43,811 bases of DNA from Devosia sp. (GTDB lineage Bacteria > Pseudomonadota > Alphaproteobacteria > Rhizobiales > Devosiaceae), in contig NZ_JAUYGL010000081.1 in the NCBI RefSeq assembly GCF_030689745.1, positions 1-43,811 of the forward strand, read 5' to 3'. The notes under the pieces were generated by a model. That model did not search any database. It saw only the letters and a list, made by a program, of their open reading frames with translations, and was not told where the DNA came from. Shown piece by piece: positions 7,655 through 20,495 of the stretch (its first letter is position 1; each line of letters begins with the position of its first letter). The position numbers and the translations under genes were made by a program.

Positions 7655-7806
7655 GGCAGCAATTTCGGCCTGCAGAGTAAACCTGAGCTTAACACAGCCG
7701 GCCCGGATCGTCCTGGTGTTGCATATCAGCAGCAGCCCGAACCGGGCCGTCAACACACCGGCGTGAGGGCCTTCCGCGCCAGCGCCAGCCGCGCTATGGC
7801 CACGTT

Positions 7807-8130
7807 ATGAAACGTCTTTTGGGCATTGCTGTGTTGATCCTGGCGTTGGCCGGCCTGAGCGCCCCCAGCCTGTCGCTGGCTGCCGGTGTCTCCAGCGCGA
7901 TGTGGTCAGCGGGCCATAGCCAGGTTTCCGCGACGACCCCGACCAAGGTGGTGACTTGCAAATCGCTGGGCGGCAAACGCGTGCTGCCCTGCCATCCCGA
8001 TCAGGGTGTGATGACGAGCGCCACGGTCGCCGGCGGCGTGACAAGCCATGCCGACCTGCGCCGGCTGGTGGCGCTGGCTGCCGCCGCCATTGAGCCGGAG
8101 GCCGAGCTGCCACCGCCACGAGGGGCCTGA
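7807..8130 (+). CDS. Small exported hypothetical protein
   Basis: A 107-residue protein with an N-terminal signal peptide (Lys-Arg, then a leucine-rich core, cleavage near SLA-AG at 23-25). The mature part has two cysteines about 11 residues apart (TCKSLGGKRVLPC), likely a disulfide, and a proline-rich tail. I recognise no family. It is divergent from xerC and 64 bp upstream of the L,D-transpeptidase, so they may be co-transcribed. Confidence 0.6.
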   Translation: MKRLLGIAVLILALAGLSAPSLSLAAGVSSAMWSAGHSQVSATTPTKVVTCKSLGGKRVLPCHPDQGVMTSATVAGGVTSHADLRRLVALAAAAIEPEAELPPPRGA

Positions 8131-8194
8131 TCGTTCAGCGTTTCATCCTTCCCGTTTCTGCGGCCCCCGGGGCCCCAATCTTCGAGTTCTCGAT

Positions 8195-8872
8195 ATGACC
8201 AGTCTTTCCGTAGGCCGCCGCCAGTTTCTGGCCGGCGCCGCCAGTCTTTCTGCCCTGGCCCTTGCCGGCTGCGCTACCACCACGCCACAGCGCGTGGCGG
8301 TTGATACCGGTCCGGTCCGCCATCCAGTGCCCCCTGACGTGCAATTGATGTACGGCGCGGTCTATGATGAGCCCTACTTCCTGCGGGCCGCCGACATGTC
8401 GCTGGTCGATCCGATCTATTGGCGCCAGACAGTGGTCGACCCAACCGGCGAGAAGCCGGGCACGGTGGTGGTCGATACCGCCAGCCGTTTCCTCTACCAT
8501 GTGGGCCAGGATAACCTTGCCACGCGCTACGGCGTTGGTATTGGCCGGGACGGCTTTGCCTGGGCCGGCCGCGCCCACATCGCCTACAAGAAGTCGTGGC
8601 CGACCTGGACGCCACCGTCCGACATGATCGACCGCCAGCCTGAACTGGAACAATATCGCCGGGGCATGGAGCCGGGCCTCGACAATCCGCTCGGCGCACG
8701 CACGCTCTATATTCATCAGGGCAATGTCGACACGATCTACCGTATCCACGGCAATCCCGATGAGCGCTCGATCGGACAGGCTGTGTCCAGCGGCTGCGTC
8801 CGGCTGCTGCAGCAGGATGTGATCCATCTGGCCGAGGCGGTGCGGAGCGGCTCGACCCTGGTCGTGGGTTAG
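8195..8872 (+). CDS. L,D-transpeptidase, Tat-type lipoprotein
   Basis: A 225-residue YkuD-domain enzyme that forms 3-3 peptidoglycan cross-links or anchors proteins to the wall. The YkuD domain covers about residues 88-224. The catalytic signature is visible as His185 (RIHG) followed by SSGCVRL with nucleophile Cys201. The N-terminus has a twin-arginine pattern (GRRQFLAGAA) plus a lipobox ending LAGC at Cys26, so it is probably Tat-exported and lipid-anchored. The start at 8195 brings the twin arginines to positions 8-9. The longer frame from 8048 has no signal-like N-terminus. Confidence 0.92.
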   Translation: MTSLSVGRRQFLAGAASLSALALAGCATTTPQRVAVDTGPVRHPVPPDVQLMYGAVYDEPYFLRAADMSLVDPIYWRQTVVDPTGEKPGTVVVDTASRFLYHVGQDNLATRYGVGIGRDGFAWAGRAHIAYKKSWPTWTPPSDMIDRQPELEQYRRGMEPGLDNPLGARTLYIHQGNVDTIYRIHGNPDERSIGQAVSSGCVRLLQQDVIHLAEAVRSGSTLVVG

Positions 8873-8924
8873 CCCGGCGCCAAACCCGCGTCGGCACTGT
8901 CGCAGAATCACCACGCGCTCCCTA

Positions 8925-8939
8925 TGTTCACAGCGAACA
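8925..8939. promoter_or_regulatory. Short inverted repeat before priA
   Basis: TGTTC-ACAGC-GAACA is a perfect 5+5+5 inverted repeat ending 12 bp before the priA start. It is not the alphaproteobacterial LexA direct repeat (GTTC-N7-GTTC). It may be an operator or a chance match. Confidence 0.25.
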
Positions 8940-8951
8940 GAACGGGCACAG

Positions 8952-11120
8952 ATGGAACAGCGTCCAGATATAGTCGCCGTCATGGTGGGGGTCGCCGTTG
9001 ACGGCCCCTACAGCTATCGCGTGCCGGCGGGCATGGCGGTCAGCCGCGGCTCGATTGTCTCGGTGCCGCTGGGGCCGCGTCTGGTGCTGGGCGTGGTCTG
9101 GGGGGCGCCCAAGGACATGGTGGCGCATAACCGGCTGCGCGATATCGCCCATGCCTATGATGTCCCCCCGCTCAGCGAGGAGCTGCTCAAGCTGGTGGAG
9201 TGGGTAGCCCGCTACACCCTGGCCGCCCCGGGCCAGGTATTGCGGGCGGTGTTGCGCTCGACCGAGGCGCTTGATGCGCCCCGGCCGGTGCTGGCTTTCC
9301 GCCGTACCCGCAGCGAGCCCGACAAGCAGACGCCGGCCCGGCTGCGGGTGCTCGAGGTGCTGGTGGACGACATGGCCTGGCCCAAGGCGGCCCTGCTCCA
9401 GGCTGCCGGCGTGTCGGCGTCGGTAGTCGAGGGGCTGGAGCGGGTCGGGGCCATCGAACGGCTGGAACTGCCGGCGCCTCCCATTGTCGAGCCGCCCAAT
9501 CCGGAGGCGGCAGTGGCAACGCTGTCGGCGGGCCAGCAACAGGCGCTCGAGCAGATCCTGGCGCTTGATGCGCAGCAGTTCGGCGTGGCGCTGCTGGATG
9601 GCGTGACGGGCGGTGGCAAGACCGAAGTGTTCTTCGAGGCGGTGGCCGATACGCTGCGGGCGGGGCGGCAGGCCCTGATCCTGCTGCCCGAGATCGCCCT
9701 GACCAACAGCTTTATCAGCCGCTTCACCAAGCGGTTTGGCACGCGGCCGGCCGAATGGCACTCCGATATGACGCCCGTGCAGCGGGCCAAGGTCTGGCGT
9801 GGTGTGCTCGATGGCACGGTACGGGCGGTGGTGGGCGCGCGTTCGGCGCTGTTCCTGCCGTTTCGCGAGCTGGGCATGCTGGTGCTCGATGAAGAGCATG
9901 ACGGCGCCTATAAACAGGCCGATGGCATCACCTATCACGCCCGTGACATGGCGGTGGTGCGCGCCCATCTGAGCAATGCCCGGGTCATCCTGTCCTCGGC
10001 CACGCCATCGGTGGAAACCCGCAACAACGCCAATGGCGGCCGTTATGCCCATGTGCTGCTGACCTCGCGCTATGCCGAGGCGGCGATGCCCAATATCACC
10101 ACCATCGACATGCGAATCGATGGCCCGGAAAAGGGGTCGTGGATTGCGCCCCTCCTGGCGCGCGAAGTATTCGGGGCGCTGGACCGGGGCGAGCAGGCGC
10201 TGCTGTTTCTCAACCGGCGCGGCTATGCGCCGCTGACGCTGTGCCGCTCCTGCGGGCACCAGTATCAATGTCCGGACTGTTCGGCCTGGATGGTCGAGCA
10301 CCGGTTTCGTGGCGTCTTGATGTGCCACCATTGCGGGCACGAAGTGCGCACGCCCACGGTCTGTGGCGAATGTGGCGCGGCCGATGCCCTGATCGCGGTA
10401 GGGCCGGGCATCGAACGGGTGGCCGAAGAGGCGGCGGCGCGCTTCCCCGATGCGCGTCGGGTGATTCTGTCCTCGGACATGGGCAGCACTGCCCAGCTTA
10501 AGGAGCGGCTGGCCGAGATCGAGCGCGGCGAATTCGATCTGATCATTGGCACGCAGCTGGTGTCCAAGGGCCACCATTTTGAAAAGCTCACCGTGGTGGG
10601 GGTGCTCGATGCCGATCTGGGGCTGGCGCATGGCGATCCGCGCGCGGCCGAGAAGACCTTCCAGATCCTGACCCAGGTGGCGGGGCGCGCCGGACGCGCC
10701 TCCAGGAATGGCAAGGCGTTCCTGCAGACCTATCACCCTGATCATGCGGTGATGCGGGCCATGGTCAGCGGCGATCGCGAGGCGTTTTACGCCCATGAGC
10801 TGGCGGCGCGCGAATCTGGCGGGTTGCCGCCCTTTGGCCGGTTGGCGGCTCTCATCATTTCGGCCAATGATCATGACGTGGCGATGGGCTTTGCCAAAAA
10901 GCTGCTTTCGGCAGCGCCGATGGCCGAGGGCGTGCGCCTGTTCGGCCCCGCCGACGCCCCCATTGCCATGGTGCGCGGCCGCTACCGGGTGCGGCTGCTG
11001 GCCCAGTCGGGCAAGGATTTTGACCTCTCGGGCTATGTCCGGTTCTGGCTTGCCTCGGCCGACAAGGTCAGCGGCAATCTGCGGGTTCAGGTCGATATCG
11101 ACCCGATGAGCTTCATGTAG
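8952..11120 (+). CDS. priA: Primosomal protein N' (replication restart helicase PriA)
   Basis: A 722-residue superfamily 2 helicase that recognises stalled forks and loads the replicative helicase through the primosome. The N-terminal 3'-DNA-binding domain (about 1-105) is followed by a winged-helix region. The helicase core has Walker A GVTGGGKT at 217-224 and DEEH at 313-316. The zinc-binding insertion has paired cysteines in CRSCGHQYQCPDC, CHHCG and CGECG, all eight present. Helicase motifs V/VI appear as LIIGTQLVSKGHHF and QVAGRAGR. The C-terminal domain closes the protein. Length and motifs indicate a fully functional gene. Confidence 0.97.
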   Translation: MEQRPDIVAVMVGVAVDGPYSYRVPAGMAVSRGSIVSVPLGPRLVLGVVWGAPKDMVAHNRLRDIAHAYDVPPLSEELLKLVEWVARYTLAAPGQVLRAVLRSTEALDAPRPVLAFRRTRSEPDKQTPARLRVLEVLVDDMAWPKAALLQAAGVSASVVEGLERVGAIERLELPAPPIVEPPNPEAAVATLSAGQQQALEQILALDAQQFGVALLDGVTGGGKTEVFFEAVADTLRAGRQALILLPEIALTNSFISRFTKRFGTRPAEWHSDMTPVQRAKVWRGVLDGTVRAVVGARSALFLPFRELGMLVLDEEHDGAYKQADGITYHARDMAVVRAHLSNARVILSSATPSVETRNNANGGRYAHVLLTSRYAEAAMPNITTIDMRIDGPEKGSWIAPLLAREVFGALDRGEQALLFLNRRGYAPLTLCRSCGHQYQCPDCSAWMVEHRFRGVLMCHHCGHEVRTPTVCGECGAADALIAVGPGIERVAEEAAARFPDARRVILSSDMGSTAQLKERLAEIERGEFDLIIGTQLVSKGHHFEKLTVVGVLDADLGLAHGDPRAAEKTFQILTQVAGRAGRASRNGKAFLQTYHPDHAVMRAMVSGDREAFYAHELAARESGGLPPFGRLAALIISANDHDVAMGFAKKLLSAAPMAEGVRLFGPADAPIAMVRGRYRVRLLAQSGKDFDLSGYVRFWLASADKVSGNLRVQVDIDPMSFM

Positions 11121-11166
11121 GGCCAGCCTGCGACACTTTCGCCGCATTTGAATCATGCCCCTAAGC

Positions 11167-11195
11167 CTTGCAAGGCCCGCGAGCCTTGTGCTAGA
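11167..11195 (+). promoter_or_regulatory. Candidate promoter of the atp operon
   Basis: CTTGCA at 11167-11172 and GCTAGA at 11190-11195 are separated by 17 bp, close to the alphaproteobacterial housekeeping pattern (CTTGAC-N17-CTATAT). It lies in the 203-bp priA-atpH gap and would give a leader of about 120 nt. Nothing else is recognised in this gap. Confidence 0.45.
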
Positions 11196-11323
11196 GCGAG
11201 CGCGACTTTGAAGGGGGCTCCGGACGTCCTCTTTTCCATTCAAGAACAAGCGTCAGCGACCGCCCGGGTTTTCCAACCAGATCAGGCGGCAAGCAGGCAG
11301 GCAACCAAGAGGGTGATGCGGCA

Positions 11324-13419
<2,096 letters not shown>

Positions 13420-13443
13420 GGCCAGCAGGGAGATCGACGGCCA

Positions 13444-15793
<2,350 letters not shown>

Positions 15794-15803
15794 TGCATTG
15801 TTC

Positions 15804-15827
15804 GGGCTTGCCGCACGCGGCAAGCCC
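15804..15827 (+). promoter_or_regulatory. Intercistronic stem-loop between atpD and atpC
   Basis: GGGCTTGCCG at 15804-15813 and CGGCAAGCCC at 15818-15827 form a perfect 10-bp stem with a CACG loop. No T-run follows, so it is not a complete intrinsic terminator. It may stabilise the upstream mRNA after processing or reduce epsilon expression relative to beta. Confidence 0.75.
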
Positions 15828-15852
15828 AACCTTCCGTTAAGGGACCAAAATC

Positions 15853-16278
15853 ATGGCTGAAGGCCTCAAGATCGAGATCGTGTCGCCAGAGCGCCTGGTG
15901 CTGTCGGAAGTGGTGACGTCGGTCACCGTGCCGGGTAGCGAAGGCTATTTTACCGTGATGCACGACCATGCGCCGTTCATGTCCACGCTGCGTTCGGGCT
16001 TCATCACCGTGAACGGGCTGAATGGCCGCGACGAGATATTCTTCGTCAAGGGCGGGTTTGCCGATGTGTCACCCGAGGGTCTGACGATCCTGGCCGAGCA
16101 GTCCGCGCCCTTCGTCGAGTTCGATCACGCCGATCTGGCTGAACAGATCAAGGCGGCCGAGGCCGAACTGGCAACGGCAGCCACGCCTGAAGACAAGTCC
16201 TACGCCCAGGAAGTGGTCAGTGCGCTGTTGAACCTGGCGATCGAAGCTGGCCAGATCAATGGTGGTCACGTCCACTAG
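15853..16278 (+). CDS. atpC: ATP synthase F1 epsilon subunit
   Basis: A 141-residue subunit of the rotor and intrinsic inhibitor of ATP hydrolysis. The N-terminal beta-sandwich (IEIVSPERLVLSEVVTSVTVPGSEGYFTV, here given as the region of residues 7-35) includes the GxxGxF turn. The two-helix C-terminal domain is complete (about 88-141). It is the last gene of the operon; the F0 genes are not in this window, as is usual in alphaproteobacteria. Confidence 0.97.
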   Translation: MAEGLKIEIVSPERLVLSEVVTSVTVPGSEGYFTVMHDHAPFMSTLRSGFITVNGLNGRDEIFFVKGGFADVSPEGLTILAEQSAPFVEFDHADLAEQIKAAEAELATAATPEDKSYAQEVVSALLNLAIEAGQINGGHVH

Positions 16279-16589
16279 GACGCCCGCACCACCACCCCAA
16301 TTTTGCGCCCGTGGATGAAAATCCGCGGGCGTTTTCGTTGGTCCTTGCCCTGAAGGGGCCCGCGCCATTGCGTCGGCAAGTCCAGCGCCATAGCGGGGAG
16401 GCTGATCACCAATCAAGGACTGGCGGGCCAGCTCCTGGCCGTGGTTGACCTGCTTGCTCCGCGACCGTGTCCAGCAGCACAGCCCTGACGGATTTAAGTT
16501 CCTCGGTGAGAGGCTTTATTGAATGTTTACTGTCATACCTGATGCTTGCCTTCAAGCCGCCATTGTCGGCGGCAGAGGAGGACACTTTT
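16279..16589 (+). other. 311-bp gap between atpC and the Cache-protein gene
   Basis: Contains the atp terminator and a small perfect hairpin at 16426-16440 (GGCCAG, CTC loop, CTGGCC). A strong ribosome-binding site AGAGGAGG at 16574-16581 serves the next gene. I see no convincing promoter or small gene. Confidence 0.6.
16306..16335 (+). terminator. Intrinsic terminator of the atp operon
   Basis: The stem at 16306-16316 pairs with 16321-16331 over 11 positions, including one G-U wobble, around a GAAA tetraloop, and is followed directly by TTTTC. It is 28 bp after the atpC stop. Confidence 0.92.
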
Positions 16590-17186
16590 ATGACGACCCA
16601 TTCCTTGCGGTATCTGAGTCTGGCAGGCCTGAGTTTTGCCGCCCTGCTGGCAACCAGTGCCACAGCGCAGGCGCAGGACGAATTCACCGCGCCCTTGACC
16701 GCGCTCGCCAGCAGCGACATTGCCGCCTTGGCCAGTGATCCGGTGCTGATCGACGCCATCAAGGCGCAGAATGCGATCTCGGGCAGCTATGATCAGGCCA
16801 AGATTGACGCACTCGATGCCCAGTGGCGTGCTGAGGTGGATGCGGCCAGCAAGCCATTGATCGATGCGACACTGGGCAATGCCGCGTCGAAGTATCTGGC
16901 GGGCGTGCAGGAAGAGGCGATGGGTAAATATACCGAGATCTTCGCCATGGATGCCAAGGGCCTCAATGTCGCCCAGAGCACGCTGACCTCGGATTACTGG
17001 CAGGGCGACGAAGACAAATTCAGTGCCAGCTTCGGTGCAGGCGCCAATGCTGTCCATATCGGGGAGATCGAGCAGGACGAAAGCACCCAGGCCTTCCAGA
17101 GCCAGGTGTCGATCCCGATCAGTGACCCCGCAACGGGTGCACTGATTGGTGCCATCACCGTCGGTGTCGACGTTTCGATGCTCTGA
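16590..17186 (+). CDS. Periplasmic Cache/PDC-like sensor protein without output domain
   Basis: A 198-residue protein with a Sec signal peptide (cleavage near AQAQD, residues 26-30) and no later membrane segment, so it should be free in the periplasm. After a helical part (about 35-110), the C-terminal half resembles a PDC/Cache ligand-binding fold: [12 protein letters not shown], then [12 protein letters not shown], then a closing [18 protein letters not shown]. Such solitary Cache proteins occur in Rhizobiales. AGAGGAGG at 16574-16581 fixes the start. It is 37 bp upstream of the chemoreceptor gene, which suggests it binds a ligand and presents it to that receptor. That interaction is inference. 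Confidence 0.8.
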   Translation: MTTHSLRYLSLAGLSFAALLATSATAQAQDEFTAPLTALASSDIAALASDPVLIDAIKAQNAISGSYDQAKIDALDAQWRAEVDAASKPLIDATLGNAASKYLAGVQEEAMGKYTEIFAMDAKGLNVAQSTLTSDYWQGDEDKFSASFGAGANAVHIGEIEQDESTQAFQSQVSIPISDPATGALIGAITVGVDVSML

Positions 17187-17223
17187 CTGCAATTTCCATC
17201 GCGAACATGAAGCGTCGAGGTCA

Positions 17224-19209
17224 ATGATGATCAAGCTATCTCTTACCCAGAAAATCGTTGGCCTCGTGCTGCTTGCCCTGATCGTTGGGTCAGCGGCCAT
17301 CAGCTATGTTGGTGCCAGCCAGAATGGCGCCCTGCTGCGCGCCGAACTTGAACGCGCCAATATGACATTGTCTGCCGCCAGCACCGAGCAGCTGGCCGGT
17401 GGGATCCGGTTCGGCAAGGCCGATGCGCTGATGACGGTCTATCAGGGGCTCGACACCTCGCTGGGTGAGCAGTTCTCGGCCGGCGCCAGTTACAATCTGG
17501 AAGGCGCGGTGATTGCCGCAACATCGGAAGACGCCACAGTGAATGCGGCACTGGCCGATGTTGTCGGCAAGACCTTGGCCAGCGGCGCCATTGAAATGGT
17601 GTCGGTCGGCGCCATTGGCTATGTCGCTGTCCCCGCCCATTTCGGGCCGGAGGGCGCCACAGTGGGCATCGCGGCCTTTGCCTGGGACATGAGCGAAAGC
17701 CTGGCTGAGCAAAGCAAAACCCTGATCACGTCGGCGCTGGCGGGTATTGCTGTCATCCTGGTGCTGACCGTGGTGCTCTATTTCTTCATCCGCCTGTCGA
17801 TCACCGGTCCGTTGCTGCGGCTGGTGAACACGGCAACGCAGATTGCCGAGGACCCCTCCTCAGTCGACGCGGTACCCGCGACCAATCGCGGGGACGAGTT
17901 GGGCGCGATGGCGCGGGCGGTGGAAGTGTTCCGCGAGAATGGACAGAAGGTGGCGCAACTCACCGAGGCAGAGGCTGCCCAGGTGCTCCGCAGCCAGGCT
18001 GAACGTGAAACAATGATGCAGCAACTGCAGCGCGCGTTTGGCGATGTCGTGGATGCCGCCATTGCCGGCGATTTCAGCAAGCGGGTGGAAGCTGAATTCC
18101 CTGACACCGAGCTTAATACCTTGGCGAGCAGCGTCAACAAACTGGTGGCTACAGTGGATGGCGGGCTGTTGGAAACCGGCCAGGTACTGGCGGCGCTGGC
18201 CGAAACCAATCTGACCCAGCGCGTCAATGGGAGCTATCAGGGTGCCTTTGCCAAGCTCAAGGATGACACCAATGCGGTGGCCGACAAGCTGACCGATATT
18301 GTTGGGCAGCTGCGCAAGACTTCGCGCGGGGTGCGCTCCGCAACCGGGGAAATCCTTGCTGGCGCGAACGATCTGAGCGAGCGCACGACCAGGCAGGCCG
18401 CCACCATCGAAGAGACATCGACTACGATGGAGCAATTGGCCGTGACGGTGCTGGAGAATTCCCGGAAAGCGGAAGACGCCAGCGTCAAGTCCCAGGGGGT
18501 GTCGCGCACCGCCGAAGAGGGCGGCGCGGTGATGGGTCAGGCGACCGATGCCATGGAAAAGATCACCTCATCCTCGGCGAAAATCTCCAACATTATCGGG
18601 TTGATCGACGATATTGCCTTCCAGACCAATTTGCTGGCACTGAATGCTTCGGTGGAAGCGGCGCGAGCTGGTGATGCCGGCAAGGGCTTTGCCGTGGTGG
18701 CAGTGGAAGTGCGGCGGCTGGCGCAGTCGGCAGCGTCGGCCTCGGCCGATGTCAAAGTGCTGGTTGAGCAGAGTGCCACCGAAGTCTCGGGCGGCTCCAG
18801 GCTGGTGGCGGAAGCGGCCGGCAAGCTCGAAGCGATCCTCGCCGGTATTCGCGAGAACAGTGTGGTGATGGAAACCATTGCCCGCGACAGCAAGGAACAG
18901 GCTTCGGCAATCGAAGAGGTCAATGTTGCGGTGCGGTTGATGGACGAAATGACCCAGCACAATGCGGCGCTGGTGGAACAGACCAATGCGGCCATCGAGC
19001 AAACTGAGGGCCAGGCTGGCGAACTGGACCGGATCGTTGATATCTTCGTGCTGGAGGATCACGCCGACATGGGACGGCGCGAGCCACCGGTCGCGGCATC
19101 AGCACCGCGCAACGGCATCAAGGGGCTGCAAGATCGGGTCAAGCAGGCGGCCAGGGCCTATGTCAGCCAGGGCAATGCTGCCGTCGCCGAGGACTGGAAC
19201 GAGTTCTAG
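17224..19209 (+). CDS. Methyl-accepting chemotaxis protein
   Basis: A 661-residue transmembrane chemoreceptor. TM1 is about 10-30, the periplasmic domain about 31-165, TM2 about 168-190. A HAMP follows at about 190-245, and a second HAMP-like segment ([11 protein letters not shown] to NKLVATV) at about 282-311. The kinase-control tip [17 protein letters not shown] lies near residues 458-474 within a long coiled coil, with Glu/Gln-rich methylation-type helices on both sides. It controls CheA through CheW. No C-terminal CheR-tethering pentapeptide is evident; the end is DWNEF. GAGG at 17217-17220 precedes two adjacent ATGs (17224, 17227). No che genes are in the window. Confidence 0.93.
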   Translation: MMIKLSLTQKIVGLVLLALIVGSAAISYVGASQNGALLRAELERANMTLSAASTEQLAGGIRFGKADALMTVYQGLDTSLGEQFSAGASYNLEGAVIAATSEDATVNAALADVVGKTLASGAIEMVSVGAIGYVAVPAHFGPEGATVGIAAFAWDMSESLAEQSKTLITSALAGIAVILVLTVVLYFFIRLSITGPLLRLVNTATQIAEDPSSVDAVPATNRGDELGAMARAVEVFRENGQKVAQLTEAEAAQVLRSQAERETMMQQLQRAFGDVVDAAIAGDFSKRVEAEFPDTELNTLASSVNKLVATVDGGLLETGQVLAALAETNLTQRVNGSYQGAFAKLKDDTNAVADKLTDIVGQLRKTSRGVRSATGEILAGANDLSERTTRQAATIEETSTTMEQLAVTVLENSRKAEDASVKSQGVSRTAEEGGAVMGQATDAMEKITSSSAKISNIIGLIDDIAFQTNLLALNASVEAARAGDAGKGFAVVAVEVRRLAQSAASASADVKVLVEQSATEVSGGSRLVAEAAGKLEAILAGIRENSVVMETIARDSKEQASAIEEVNVAVRLMDEMTQHNAALVEQTNAAIEQTEGQAGELDRIVDIFVLEDHADMGRREPPVAASAPRNGIKGLQDRVKQAARAYVSQGNAAVAEDWNEF

Positions 19210-19257
19210 GGACAGCGCAGTCAACGGCCACAACAACAAATCTGCTCGCGGCGCGGC

Positions 19258-19944
19258 CTAAGCCAGGGCCGCCGCGACCAGGGCCTTGGCGTGCAGATCG
19301 GTGGTGTCATAGACCGGGATCGGGCTGACATCATCATCGATCAGCATGGTGATTTCGGTACATCCCAGGATGACCGCCTGGGCGCCGCGGGCGGCCAGCT
19401 GTTCGATGGCCCGCACATAGATGCGGCGCGACTCCTCCCGCACAATGCCGCGGCACAGTTCCTCATAGATGATGCCATCGAGATTGGTGCGCTCGATTTC
19501 GGGGATCAGCGAGGCGATACCCCTGCTGGTCAGGCGTTCACGGTAGAAGCTCATCTCCATGGTGAAGCGGGTACCCAAGAGGCCCACGGTGTCGAAGCCA
19601 TCGGCCAGCAGTGCCTCGCTGGTCGGATCGGCGATATGAACGAAGGGTATATTGAGCGCCTCGATGATCTGATCGGCAACGATATGCATGGTGTTGGTGG
19701 CCAGGCCCATCACCTCGGCCCCGGCCGCCTCCAGACTGCGCGCGATGGTGGCCAGCTGCTGGCCGGCCCCATCCCAGTCGCCAGCCGCCTGCAGGGCGGC
19801 AATCGGCGCAAAATCCACCGAATGCAGGATCAGTGGCGCCGAATGCAGGCCACCGCGTAGACGTGCGGTTTCCTGATTGAGCACCCGGTAGTAATGCGCC
19901 GTGGACTCCCAGCTCATGCCGCCAATCAGGCCGATCGTCTTCAT
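19258..19944 (-). CDS. Aspartate/glutamate racemase family protein (YgeA-like)
   Basis: A 228-residue PLP-independent amino-acid racemase of the Asp/Glu superfamily. The N-terminal GGMSWEST, LGGTR-like LLGTRFTME and GCTEI blocks match E. coli YgeA closely. At the first active-site position the usual cysteine of the superfamily is Thr83 (ATNTMH), while the second, Cys195 (LGCTE), is kept. As I recall, the E. coli L-Asp/Glu-specific enzyme has the same Thr/Cys pair, so this looks like that subgroup, not a broken gene. It is downstream of rppH with a 3-bp gap, at the end of the envelope operon. Confidence 0.85.
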   Translation of the reverse strand: MKTIGLIGGMSWESTAHYYRVLNQETARLRGGLHSAPLILHSVDFAPIAALQAAGDWDGAGQQLATIARSLEAAGAEVMGLATNTMHIVADQIIEALNIPFVHIADPTSEALLADGFDTVGLLGTRFTMEMSFYRERLTSRGIASLIPEIERTNLDGIIYEELCRGIVREESRRIYVRAIEQLAARGAQAVILGCTEITMLIDDDVSPIPVYDTTDLHAKALVAAALA

Positions 19945-19947
19945 GGT

Positions 19948-20487
19948 CTAGGTCTGGCTGAAGCGTTGCGGGATGTCGGCAAAGGCGGCAACAACCTGGT
20001 CATAGGCATCCTTCTTGAACGGCACGATCAGCGCCGGGGTGCGGCTGAGCTTTTCCCAGCGCCAGGCGTCGAATTCTGCCGAGAACTTGCCCGCGCCGGG
20101 GGTGTGGACGTCGATCTCGCTGTCCTGGCCGGTAAAGGCGAAGGCGAACCAGCGCTGCCGCTGGCCGCGAAACCTGCCCTTGAGCGCAATGCCGAGCGCG
20201 GCGTCGGGCAGCTCATAATAGATCCACTCCGGCGCCTCGGCGAGCAGGCTGACCGAGGTGATATTGGTTTCCTCATGCAGTTCGCGCAGCGCCGCCCGCA
20301 GCGGGTCTTCGCCCTGGTCGATGCCACCCTGGGGCATCTGCCAGGGTGCCTCTATTTCGGACTGGTCTTCCACGTCGTGATCGCCAATGCGCCGCCCGAT
20401 CAACACACGGCCTTGCTGGTTGAACACCGCAACCCCGACGCAGTCGCGATATGGCAGGGATTGGCGGTCGGGGCGGGATGCGGTCAT
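19948..20487 (-). CDS. rppH: RNA pyrophosphohydrolase RppH (Nudix)
   Basis: A 179-residue Nudix hydrolase that removes pyrophosphate from mRNA 5' ends and so starts RNase E decay. The Nudix box runs from Gly54 to Ile76 (G-x5-E-x7-REL-x-EE), with Asn in place of the last glycine. PWQMPQGGID before it and YRDCVGVAVFN near the N-terminus are RppH features. It is 8 bp downstream of the divergent polysaccharide deacetylase gene, the usual order in this group. Confidence 0.94.
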   Translation of the reverse strand: MTASRPDRQSLPYRDCVGVAVFNQQGRVLIGRRIGDHDVEDQSEIEAPWQMPQGGIDQGEDPLRAALRELHEETNITSVSLLAEAPEWIYYELPDAALGIALKGRFRGQRQRWFAFAFTGQDSEIDVHTPGAGKFSAEFDAWRWEKLSRTPALIVPFKKDAYDQVVAAFADIPQRFSQT

Positions 20488-20495
20488 GGGTGGCC

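Noticed and set aside
8925-8951. LexA box before priA
   Set aside because: The spacing and orientation do not match the alphaproteobacterial GTTC-N7-GTTC site; kept only as an inverted repeat.
8928-11249. 773-codon minus-strand frame opposite priA
   Set aside because: Mirror of the priA codon bias; composition is antisense-like and priA is certain.
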